Part shown: positions 11,121 to 21,521 of the stretch, piece by piece
Position numbering within the stretch: position 1 is the first letter of the stretch
Layout of the letters: each line of letters opens with the position of its first letter
NCBI GenBank assembly: GCA_029465975.1
Contig: CM055745.1
Coordinates: forward strand, 5,146,204-5,210,203
Direction of reading: 5' to 3'
DNA: 64,000 nt
Source: Dallia pectoralis
Lineage: Eukaryota; Chordata; Actinopteri; Esociformes; Umbridae
Position numbers and translations under genes: made by a program
Notes under the pieces: generated by a model
Seen by the model: only the letters and a program-made list of their open reading frames with translations
Told to the model about the DNA's origin: nothing
Database searches by the model: none

Positions 11121-11429
11121 CATGAATGGGAGAGCAGCGGATCGTCCAATCCTGACTGCTTTATGGGAGATCCAGCACAAGTGGAGGCATCCGTGCAGCA
11201 TGGCAACGTGCCCTTCAGCCAGTCTGGGTTGTGGCTTCTAATGGACCGGGTCTGGATGGTGAACGCCTGTTGTGGCAGGTTGGGAGGGCATGGAGCTGGG
11301 CCCAATGGTTCACCACGACTGAGGTGTGGAAACGGTGCACGTATGCAGAGTTTCTGGAGATTTTCCAGGAAGAATGTGGTGCTGTGTCGGGATCTCAGCT
11401 CCTGTCAGTGCATATTTTGCTTTTTCCAT

Positions 11430-12046
11430 CAACCAGCCCAGCAGCCAGCCAATAAGCCACCCATCAGCAAGGCCAGCAGCCACCCAGCAGCCACCCAGCA
11501 ACCAGCCACCCACCAGCCACCCAGCAACCAGCCACCCACCAGCCACCCAGCAACCAGCACACCATCCACCCACCAGCCACCCAGCAACCAGCCACCCAGC
11601 AGCCACCCAGCAACCAGCACACCATCCACCCACCAGCCACCCAGCAACCAGCACACCATCCACCCACCAGCCACCCAGCAACCAGCCACCCACCAGCCAC
11701 CCAGCAACCAGCACACCATCCACCCACCAGCCACCCAGCAACCAGCACACCAGCCACCCACCAGCCACCCAGCAACCAGCACACCAGCCACCCACCAGCC
11801 ACCCAGCAGCCACCCAGCAACCATCCACCCACCAGCCACCCAGCAACCAGCACACCATCCACCCACCAGCCACCCAGCAACCAGCACACCATCCACCCAC
11901 CAGCCACCCAGCAACCAGCACACCATCCACCCACCAGCCACCCAGCAACCAGCACACCAGCCACCCACCAGCCACCCAGCAACCACCCAGCAGCCACCCA
12001 GCAACCAGCACACCAGCCACCCACCAGCCACCCAGCAGCCCAGCAA
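11430..12046 (+). repeat. CCAGC/CCACC minisatellite (~600 bp)
   Basis: Irregular units of roughly 26-34 bp built from CCACCCACCAGCCACCCAG plus CAACCAGCACACCAT variants. The + strand is almost free of G and T, and the complementary strand is rich in GGTGGCTGG. The long open frames on both strands (including 10812-12074 +) follow from the lack of stops in the unit. Confidence 0.93.
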
Positions 12047-13015
12047 TGAACCCATGGCCAGTTCCGAAGCCTGACTGAACGGCGGCGAAAAACAAAATGG
12101 CGGCTTAACAAAATGTTGCCCTGACATTCAATCCGATCGTATTGAGGTCGACCTATACTGGTCCGTATTGAGACTGTCGCTCTCGTTAAAATCTGTCGGG
12201 ATTACCGTTTGCAATGAGAGATTTAATAGGCAGGTGACAATGCATGTAACCAAACAGATGGAGCCCAGCTGAGTTGTAGAGTTTCAGTCTAAGTAACTTA
12301 TTCTGTACCTCAATGACCAGTATGAGATGAAATGAGAAATGGTTGGGACAATGATGGAGAACCCCACGCCGTACAGGCAGTTGTGTTGGCAGCAGAAGTA
12401 GACAGGACAGGTGCAAATTGATGGCCAGCCCTGACGAATTTACTGCTAAAGCTCTCAACAATATTAGCTCCATCGATATTACCAGCAGACACTACTTTCT
12501 CATATTTGAGTGCTGTAGTTTGCAGAGAAGATTGAGGCCACAAATGGCATAATGTTTGCAGAACTTTTTAGGATCAATTATAGTGGCGGGAATTTGATTC
12601 TTGTAAAACCCCGCGTTTACTAACCGGATTCATTGGTTTCCTAAAGCGGTTCCTATCAAAGGTACATTTGTGGAGTAAAACTGTGCGCACTGGGGCAGGT
12701 CCTTTTAAATGTGTAGCAGAAAACACAATATAAAAGTTTTTGGACCACATAATATTCCTACATTTCCAGTATTAGGGCTGGACCCTCCGGGGTTAATAAC
12801 TTAGTAACATGTGACTATTTCCACGATCGCAAACTTTTTTAAGGAAGTGTTTATCTTACACTTACGTGGCGGTGTGTTGTTTGGCAATCAGCACATGCTG
12901 CTAAACTATTCAAATAATGAAGCTATAGTAAAAAAGTAACTAATGGATAATATCTAATTGCTTAACTAAGTAGCACATATTAACTGGAAGGTAACGATTT
13001 TGTCACTGGATTTGA
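12047..13015. other. Intergenic flank, no gene seen
   Basis: Unique-looking sequence with no supported feature. Confidence 0.45.
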
Positions 13016-13462
13016 TACCTCACAGGCATTATCTTTGTCATAGCTCACAGGCATTATCTTTGTACTACCTCACAGGCATTATATTTGTGATACCTCACAG
13101 GCATTATCTTTGTCATACCTCACAGGCATTATCTTTGTCATACCTCACAGGCATTATCTTTGTACTACCTCACAGGCATTATCTTTGTACTACCTCACAG
13201 GCATTATCTTTGTCATACCTCACAGGCATTATCTTTGTCATACCTCACAGGCATTATCTTTGTCATACCTCACAGGCATTATCTTTGTCATACCTCACAG
13301 GCATTATCTTTGTACTACCTCACAGGCATTATCTTTGTCATACCTCACAGGCATTATCTTTGTCATACCTCACAGGCATTATCTTTGTCATACCTCACAG
13401 GCATTACCTTTGTCATACCTCACAGGCATTATCTTTGTACTACCTCACAGGCATTATCTTTG
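13016..13462 (+). repeat. 25-bp minisatellite, about 18 copies
   Basis: The unit begins TACCTCACAGGCATTATCTT and ends in TGTCA or TGTAC, giving two main variants in mixed order. Because 25 is not a multiple of three, the three + frames show rotated versions of the same peptide, so the open frames are not genes. Confidence 0.96.
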
Positions 13463-13769
13463 CAAAGTTACAGCGCTTCGATTCCTCAACTTTAGAAGGT
13501 TCTGATTTTCATCGATACAAATCAAACACGTTCTCAAGATCTTGTTTGTTGCCTGTGTGATCTCAGATGTATCCATTTATCTAGTTTATCCATTTATTCA
13601 ATATAAAATGTTGTGAAATAAATGTTAGAATTTCCTGAAAATCTGTAGCAAAGCTTTCTTTAGTTGAGGTGCAGGAGACAAAACGTGTTACCATAGGAGT
13701 TGAAGGGGATCTTCCCACACTCATGATAAATTCATTTTTCTATTTATTGTGGAGATTTTGGACCACTGA

Positions 13770-14310
13770 GCTCCATTGGAGCAAACAACGTTTGACAAAA
13801 ACTACATCAAGAAAATGTCTACGCCATTGAAAGATTTGGAACAAGCGTGAATCTGTCTCGAACTGGACATCCTCAAAAGCGGAGTATTCAGGTATAAAGT
13901 GGACTAGTCAAAAATGCCACCAAGAGGCCGATGGCATCTCATAATGTGTTTTAGACTTTATGTCTGAGCTAGGAGAGACTGTGCATATTGCAAAAAGTGC
14001 CTTTATAAGAAAATCGAACACTCACATCGAATCTCGTTTAGAGTTTGCCAGAAGGGATGAGGTAGATTCCAAGACAGGTGTTAGAATATTCAATGTTCTG
14101 ATGAGTGACAAAATTGAGCTTTTTGGCCTCAACAAAAATGTGTTTTTGACCAAGGCTAACACTGCACCTTCCCATGACAACAACTGTAAAGGGTGGAGGC
14201 ACAATGGATGCATCAAAGTACAGAGAAATCCTTAAAGAATCACGGTTGAGGTCCACAACACACCTTTGTCTTGAGGGAATATTCCAGAAGACAATTCCCT
14301 CGAACACACA
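13770..14310 (+). pseudogene. Tc1-like transposase relic
   Basis: Fragments match the order of a teleost Tc1-like DDE transposase. An N-terminal helix-turn-helix stretch (about 13826-13885; frame reads RFGTSVNLSRTGHPQKR) is followed by the middle domain (about 14025-14100; HIESRLEFARRDEVD). Next comes the region of the first catalytic aspartate (VLMSDKIELFG, about 14094-14126), and then a decayed stretch ending near 14310 (YREILKES, about 14218-14241). There are frame changes and a missing block between the first two pieces. The terminal inverted repeats were not found. Dead element. It differs from the Tc1 families at 29.8, 54.6, 59.1 and 60.4 kb. Confidence 0.75.
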
Positions 14311-14931
14311 TTTTAGATAAATTCAAATAGTATATATTGATTGTATACCACCACCATTTGCATTATGTATTGAACAAACCCTGTATATACCAGGGTTAAC
14401 AATCCAAATTATAACTTTTACATATTTTCTTCCTCACTTGAGCTGGTTATTTGTAGAGATTTTTGGCTGATTTGTATGGTCTGCCATTGCTACTGTTTGC
14501 AGAACATTTTGACAAACTTGAACAATTGAAACTAATGTACGTAGAAGTTGGGGCAAACCAGCATTGATATCTCCAATGATAAAAGTTGCAATTATTTTGA
14601 TTATTTTTCCAATACTTGGTCAGACAGCATTACACAGTAGCCACAATTATAAACAGCCAACCTAAGACCCATTACAAATGACCACACATTAATGTCTGCT
14701 ATAATATAGTAAACTGGAAATATACCACTACTACTTTATACTTTTAATACTACTACATCATTAAGACATGATTTAATATTGTATTTGTGGCAAGCCTGGT
14801 TCTAGAGTGGTGCAGTCAAGTCTGAAGACCTCAATTGAGTCAATCGGGGAACGTATCAATTAGCTCAGTTGCTGTGATTTGGTGCCTAGTTGGGACAAAA
14901 CATGCCGTATACCAACCTGCATCGTTCCAGT
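14311..14931. other. Intergenic flank, no gene seen
   Basis: AT-rich DNA between the Tc1 relic and the 58-bp array, with no supported feature. Confidence 0.45.
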
Positions 14932-17185
14932 TAGTAGGTGTGTCAGTTTGGTTTCTGCCCAGTAGGTGGGACGTGGTGCTCCATGCATGTAGTAGGTGTG
15001 TCAGTTTGGTTTCTGCCCAGTAGGTGGGACGTGGTGCTCCGTGCATGTAGTAGGTGTGTCAGTTTGGTTTCTGCCCAGTAGGTGGGACGTGGTGCTCCGT
15101 GCATGTAGTAGGTGTGTCAGTTTGGTTTCTGCCCAGTAGGTGGGACTTGGTGCTCCGTGCATGTAGTAGGTGTGTCAGTTTGGTGTCTGCCCAGTAGGTG
15201 GGACGTGGTGCTCCATGCATGTAGTAGGTGTGTCAGTTTGGTTTCTGCTCAGTAGGTGGGACGTGGTGCTCCATGCATGTAGTAGGTGTGTCAGTTTGGT
15301 TTCTGCCCAGTAGGTGGGACGTGGTGCTCCATGCATGTAGTAGGTGTGTCAGTTTGGTTTCTGCTCAGTAGGTGGGACGTGGTGCTCCATGCATGTAGTA
15401 GGTGTGTCAGTTTGGTTTCTGCCCAGTAGGTGGGACGTGGTGCTCCATGCATGTAGTAGGTGTGTCAGTTTGGTGTCTGCCCAGTAGGTGGGACGTGGTG
15501 CTCCATGCATGTAGTAGGTGTGTCAGTTTGGTTTCTGCTCAGTAGGTTGGACGTGGTGCTCCATGCATGTAGTAGGTGTGTCAGTTTGGTTTCTGCCCAG
15601 TAGGTGGGACGTGGTGCTCCATGCATGTAGTAGGTGTGTCAGTTTGGTTTCTGCTCAGTAGGTGGGACGTGGTGCTCCATGCATGTAGTAGGTGTGTCAG
15701 TTTGGTTTCTGCCCAGTAGGTGGGACGTGGTGCTCCGTGCATGTAGTAGGTGTGTCAGTTTGGTTTCTGCCCAGTAGGTGGGACTTGGTGCTCCGTGCAT
15801 GTAGTAGGTGTGTCAGTTTGGTGTCTGCCCAGTAGGTGGGACGTGGTGCTCCATGCATGTAGTAGGTGTGTCAGTTTGGTTTCTGCTCAGTAGGTGGGAC
15901 GTGGTGCTCCGTGCATGTAGTAGGTGTGTCAGTTTGGTTTCTGCCCAGTAGGTGGGACGTGGTGCTCCATGCATGTAGTAGGTGTGTCAGTTTGGTTTCT
16001 GCCCAGTAGGTGGGACGTGGTGCTCCATGCATGTAGTAGGTGTGTCAGTTTGGTTTCTGCCCAGTAGGTGGGACTTGGTGCTCCGTGCATGTAGTAGGTG
16101 TGTCAGTTTGGTGTCTGCCCAGTAGGTGGGACGTGGTGCTCCATGCATGTAGTAGGTGTGTCAGTTTGGTTTCTGCCCAGTAGGTGGGACGTGGTGCTCC
16201 GTGCATGTAGTAGGTGTGTCAGTTTGGTTTCTGCTCAGTAGGTGGGACGTGGTGCTCCGTGCATGTAGTAGGTGTGTCAGTTTGGTTTCTGCCCAGTAGG
16301 TGGGACGTGGTGCTCCATGCATGTAGTAGGTGTGTCAGTTTGGTTTCTGCTCAGTAGGTGGGACGTGGTGCTCCGTGCATGTAGTAGGTGTGTCAGTTTG
16401 GTTTCTGCCCAGTAGGTGGGACGTGGTGCTCCATGCATGTAGTAGGTGTGTCAGTTTGGTTTCTGCTCAGTAGGTGGGACGTGGTGCTCCATGCATGTAG
16501 TAGGTGTGTCAGTTTGGTTTCTGCCCAGTAGGTGGGACGTGGTGCTCCGTGCATGTAGTAGGTGTGTCAGTTTGGTTTCTGCCCAGTAGGTGGGACTTGG
16601 TGCTCCGTGCATGTAGTAGGTGTGTCAGTTTGGTTTCTGCCCAGTAGGTGGGACTTGGTGCTCCGTGCATGTAGTAGGTGTGTCAGTTTGGTTTCTGCTC
16701 AGTAGGTGGGACGTGGTGCTCCATGCATGTAGTAGGTGTGTCAGTTTGGTTTCTGCCCAGTAGGTGGGACGTGGTGCTCCATGCATGTAGTAGGTGTGTC
16801 AGTTTGGTTTCTGCCCAGTAGGTGGGACGTGGTGCTCCGTGCATGTAGTAGGTGTGTCAGTTTGGTTTCTGCCCAGTAGGTGGGACTTGGTGCTCCGTGC
16901 ATGTAGTAGGTGTGTCAGTTTGGTTTCTGCCCAGTAGGTGGGACTTGGTGCTCCGTGCATGTAGTAGGTGTGTCAGTTTGGTTTCTGCCCAGTAGGTGGG
17001 ACGTGGTGCTCCGTGCATGTAGTAGGTGTGTCAGTTTGGTTTCTGCCCAGTAGGTGGGACTTGGTGCTCCGTGCATGTAGTAGGTGTGTCAGTTTGGTTT
17101 CTGCCCAGTAGGTGGGACGTGGTGCTCCGTGCATGTAGTAGGTGTGTCAGTTTGGTTTCTGCCCAGTAGGTGGGACTTGGTGCTC
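14932..17185 (+). repeat. 58-bp minisatellite, about 39 copies, next to ntrk3
   Basis: The unit runs TAGTAGGTGTGTCAGTTTGG, then TTTCTGCCCAGTAGGTGGGA, then CGTGGTGCTCCATGCATG. It has a few biallelic sites: CCATGCAT/CCGTGCAT, GACGTGG/GACTTGG, GCCCAG/GCTCAG and GGTTTC/GGTGTC. Otherwise copies are nearly identical, so homogenisation is recent. It ends about 375 bp before the ntrk3 start codon. Confidence 0.97.
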
Positions 17186-17559
17186 GCAGCATGCAGCTCC
17201 GCTCTCTCTTCTCTATGTTCTGATTCCAGTGTTGAATCGGTGCTGGAACAAGCTGGACCTAAATACCGGGTTCCCAAACAGCTACCATGCAGTCTGAGGA
17301 GGACACACCCGGAGTAGTGATTTCTGATCTATTAATACTTTGACGGAGTATTTTTTCCGAACACATTTGTCCTTGTCTATTAAATGGATGGAGCTTGGTG
17401 CATTTGCATTCATTTGACATAGCCTAATTAATTCACTCGCCCACACACAGACACACACAGACACACACGCAATTGAATAGTCACGCGGACTCCCGTTAGG
17501 AGACTTAAAAACGCGCACGGATATTATACAGTAACCGGGGTGAAAACCCCACATCAATC
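17186..17559 (+). promoter_or_regulatory. ntrk3: ntrk3 proximal flank / 5' UTR
   Basis: The unique sequence between the 58-bp array and the ATG must hold 5' UTR and possibly the promoter, unless an upstream non-coding exon is spliced in. An octamer-like ATTTGCAT lies at 17402-17409, and a CA-rich stretch at about 17450-17470. No clear TATA box or CpG island was seen, so the transcription start is unknown. Confidence 0.4.
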
Positions 17560-17798
17560 ATGGATTTGTTTTTTATTCCACAACGGATCTGCTGGTGGAG
17601 GGTGTTGTTTCTTCTGAGCATCTTCCAGGACTACCTGAGCAATATGCTGGACTGTCCGCCGACCTGCAGCTGCTCCCCAACGGAGATCTATTGCAATAAA
17701 TCTGACAATGGGATATCCTTCCCGCTGTTCTCTCTGCAGGACACCGGGAACAATGGGAATAACAGCATTGAAGATCTGTTCAAGAACATCACGTCGAT
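17560..17798 (+). CDS. ntrk3: ntrk3 (TrkC) first coding exon, partial gene
   Basis: NTRK3/TrkC is the receptor tyrosine kinase for neurotrophin-3 at the neuronal plasma membrane. This exon encodes the first 79 residues plus two bases of the next codon. A signal peptide with a hydrophobic core (WWRVLFLLSIF, residues 12-22) leads into the LRR N-terminal cap, CPPTCSCSPTEIYC. Its four cysteines at 32, 36, 38 and 45 have the same numbering and spacing as in mammalian TrkC. The segment DNGISFPLFSLQDTGN parallels the TrkC linker and separates it from TrkB and TrkA. The exon ends in KNITS plus AT, matching the family's NITSI and an AT|A split codon. Sequons lie at N67 and N76. The GTAAGT donor at 17799 closes the exon; read-through would meet TAA at once. 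LRR, Ig, transmembrane and kinase exons lie beyond the window. Whether this is ntrk3a or ntrk3b cannot be told. Confidence 0.93.
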
Positions 17799-17804
17799 GT
17801 AAGT
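17799..17804 (+). other. ntrk3: ntrk3 exon 1 splice donor
   Basis: GTAAGT directly after phase-2 coding sequence. It is a full consensus donor and agrees with the conserved TrkC exon boundary. Confidence 0.9.
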
Positions 17805-18225
17805 CTGTCAAATCTGTGTGTGAAATGTGGTGTGGGAAAAAATGCATAATTCGATGTCAACCTCCAAGTATACCTGTTGTATTGGAGCCCGTTCATACGT
17901 CATACTATACCTAATCCAAACCCAGAAATACTGCACACAAATTGCGTTGGTGACGCTTAAAACTGCTTTGCATTCATGTCGGGAGCATCATATTGCAAAT
18001 GTCTGACATCATTAGATCAAGAGAAAGAGGGACATGTATTGTTCGATCGGCTGTTATTATTACTACTCAGTCAAATAATCTCAGTATGTACAGTCCACTT
18101 CTAAATAATCGGCACCACGTCAAGTTTTGTATCAAGCCAGTAAACTGTGTTTTATGTCATGTTTCTCCTCACGTGGCCCCCACTCATGGCACGGACCATT
18201 CTGTTCAAGTGGTTGGCACGAGTGG

Positions 18226-18743
18226 AGAAAATAGACTACAAGCATAGGTAGGAAAAAGGAAATAGACTATAAGCATAGGTAGGAAGAAGGAAATAGACTA
18301 TAAGCATATGTAGGAAGAAGGAAATAGACTATAAGCATAGGTAGGAAGAAGGAAATAGACTATAAGCATAGGTAAGAAAAAGGAAATAGAGTATAAGCAT
18401 AGGTAGGAAGAAGGAAATAGACTATAAGCATAGGTAGGAAGCAGGAAATAGACTATAAGCATATGTAGGAAGAAGGAAATAGACTATAAGCATAGGTAGG
18501 AAGAAGGAAATAGACTATAAGCATAGGTAGGAAGAAGGAAATAGACTATAAGCATATGTAGGAAGAAGGAAATAGACTATAAGCATAGGTAGGAAGAAGG
18601 AAATAGACTATAAGCATAGGTAGGAAGAAGGAAATAGACTATAAGCATAGGTCGGAAGAAGGAAATAGACTATAAGCATAGGTAGGAAGCAGGAAATAGA
18701 CTATAAGCATAGTTAGGAAGAAGGAAATAGACTGTAAGCATAG
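18226..18743 (+). repeat. 31-bp minisatellite, about 17 copies
   Basis: The unit is ATAGGTAGGAAGAAGGAAAT followed by AGACTATAAGC. It is purine-rich on the + strand with few variants, and starts about 430 bp into intron 1. The 420 bp before it hold nothing recognisable. Confidence 0.96.
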
Positions 18744-19610
18744 AAGAAGTCAAATGTGTTGCTGGATATTCCCTTCTTACATTCGCAGTGGAACCTATAC
18801 AGGCCTACGTGTAGCCGAGCACGAGTGATGCCTTCATAAATATAAATCACTGACATGATTCCATATATTCCTGTATAATAATTGTATTTTTAAATGCATT
18901 TAGTCCTGTTACAGAATCATTTTCTAACTCTCAGGCCGATTCGGCTGGATTTTTAAGGATTGTTTTGCGCTCCCCCTCATTGCCTGCATGGTGAATTTGG
19001 ATTTCACCCGGTTTGCATTCCACTTCCAACCGATTCGAAAGGACGCAATAAGGAACAGACGAATAGTCGTTTTAGAAAGAACAAAAAAGACCATCTAATG
19101 TGAGTCTAGACAGCTCACTGTGAGATTGTATATCCTGGCGGTTACATCGCAAGCTGAAGAGACTGCGTTTTTGTGGAACAGACCCCAATTCATTAGAGGC
19201 TATTTGATGCTTTGTTGAGATTTGCGGAGGATGAGGGTGCCATGACAACCTCTCTCTGCTTTGCACTGAATCCACTCCATTTCCATATATAGCCTGAGAA
19301 GTTTATATAGCCATACATAGCCTGGGAAGTTTATATAGCTATACATAGCCTGGGAAGTTTATTATTTGCTTTAGTGTTTTGAATGTGTGGGCTTACGAGA
19401 CGAAAACACATCCAAACATTGGCATAATTAGTCTTTTCAAACAATGCTGCCTGGTTATAATTAAACACAGTATAAAGTAAGCACAAGTAGGTCATTTTGT
19501 TTGAATCTCTCTGTTACCCACTGCCTGTAGTACTGAATCTACCAACGAGTGATTGGTTTTACTTGACTTGCACGGTGTCTAACATGTTCAGAGCGCGTGC
19601 ATCCTCCACT
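18744..19610. other. Intron DNA with a small 28-bp triplet repeat
   Basis: Unique-looking sequence except for three tandem 28-bp copies (CATAGCCTGGGAAGTTTATA core) at about 19283-19362. Confidence 0.6.
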
Positions 19611-21521
19611 CTCTACACGCCACTAGAGGGGCTGGATGCTTCTGGAACCCTCTACATGCCACTAGAGGGGCTGGATGCTTCTGGAACTCTCTACATGCCA
19701 CTAGATGGGCTGGAGGCTTCTGGAACTCTCTACATGCCACTAGAGGGGCTGGAGGCTTCTGGAACTCTACATGCCACTAGAGGGGCTGGAGGCTTCTGGA
19801 ACTCTACATGCCACTAGAGGGGCTGGAGGCTTCTGGAACTCTACATGCCACTAGAGGGGCTGGAGGCTTCTGGAACTCTCTACATGCCACTAGAGGGGCT
19901 GGATGCTTCTGGAACTCTCTACATGCCACTAGATGGGCTGGAGGCTTCTGGAACTCTCTACATGCCACTAGAGGGGCTGGAGGCTTCTGGAACTCTACAT
20001 GCCACTAGAGGGGCTGGAGGCTTCTGGAACTCTACATGCCACTAGAGGGGCTGGAGGCTTCTGGAACTCTACATGCCACTAGAGGGGCTGGAGGCTTCTG
20101 GAACTCTCTACACGCCACTAGAGGGGCTGGAGGCTTCTGGAACTCTACATGCCACTAGAGGGGCTGGAGGCTTCTGGAACTCTACATGCCACTAGAGGGG
20201 CTGGAGGCTTCTGGAACTCTACATGCCACTAGAGGGGCTGGAGGCTTCTGGAACTCTCTACACGCCACTAGAGGGGCTGGAGGCTTCTGGAACTCTACAT
20301 GCCACTAGAGGGGCTGGAGGCTTCTGGAAATCTCTACATGCCACTAGAGGCGCTGGAGGCTTCTGGAACTTTCTACACGCCACTAGAGGCGGTGGAGGCT
20401 TCTGGAACTTTACACGCCACTAGAGGGGCTGGAGGCTTCTGGAAATCTCTACATGCCACTAGAGGCGCTGGAGGCTTCTGGAACTCTCTACACGCCACTA
20501 GAGGCGGTGGAGGCTTCTGGAACTTTACACGCCACTAGAGGGGCTGGAGGCTTCTGGAACTCTACACGCCACTAGAGAGGCTGGAGGTTTCTGGAACTCT
20601 CTACACGCCACTAGAGGGGCTGGAGGCTTCTGGAACTCTCTACACGCCACTAGAGGCGCTGGTGGCTTCTGGAACTCTCTACACGCCATTAGAGGGGCTG
20701 GAGCCTTCTGGAACTCTACACGCCTCTAGAGTGGCTGGAGGCTTCCGGAACTCTCTACACGCCACTAGAGGGGCTGGAGGCTTCTGGAACTCTACACGCC
20801 ACTAGAGGGGCTGGAGGCTTCTGGAACTCTACAAGCCACTAGAGTGGCTGGAGGCTTCTGGAACTCTCTACATGCCACTAGAGGTGCTGGAGGCTTCTGG
20901 AACTCTACACGCCACTAGAGGGGCTGGAGGCTTCTGGAACCCTCTACATGCCACTAGAGTGGCTGGAGGCTTCTGGAACTTTCTACACGCCACTAGAGGG
21001 GCTGGAGGTTTCTGGAACTCTCTACACGCAACTAGAGGGGCTGGAGGCTTATGGAACTCTACACGCCACTAGAGGGGCTGGAGGCTTCTGGAACTCTACA
21101 CGCCACTAGAGGGGCTGGAGGTTTCTGGAACTCTCTACACGCCACTAGAGGGGCTGGAGGCTTCTGGAACTCTACACGCCACTATAGGGGATGGAGGCTT
21201 CTGGAACTCTACACGCCACTAGAGTGGCTGGAGGCTTCTGGAACTCTCTACATGCCACTAGAGGGGCTGGAGGCTTCTGGAACTCTCTACATGCCACTAG
21301 AGTGGCTGGAGGCTTCTGGAACTCTCTACACGCCACTAGAGGGGCTGGAGGCTTCTGGAACTCTCTACACGCCACTAGAGGGGCTGGAGGCTTCTGGAAC
21401 TCTCTACACGCCACTAGAGGGGCTGGAGGCTTCTGGAACTCTCTACACGCCACTAGAGGGGCTGGAGGCTTCTGGAACTCTCTACACGCCACTAGAAGGG
21501 CTGGAGGCTTCTGGAACTCTC
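19611..21521 (+). repeat. 37/39-bp minisatellite, about 50 copies
   Basis: The unit is TCTACATGCCACTAGAGGGG followed by CTGGAGGCTTCTGGAACTC. Loss of one CT dinucleotide gives the 37-bp form. ATGCC units dominate to about 20.3 kb and ACGCC units later. The 39-bp units preserve frame locally and create open frames on both strands (21051-21596 +, 21172-21558 -) that are not genes. Confidence 0.97.

Noticed and set aside
10812..12095. Long open frames on both strands (420 codons +, 261 codons -)
   Set aside because: Most of the length is the CCAGC/CCACC minisatellite, open on both strands. The unique first part has no recognised domain.
13000..13560. 186-codon frame with LTGIIFVIPHRHYLC repeats resembling a membrane protein
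   Set aside because: Frame rotation of a 25-bp minisatellite; the same sequence is open in all three frames.
17554..17847. Minus-strand 97-codon frame overlapping the ntrk3 exon
   Set aside because: A shadow of the ntrk3 coding exon, which has clear homology and a splice donor on the + strand.
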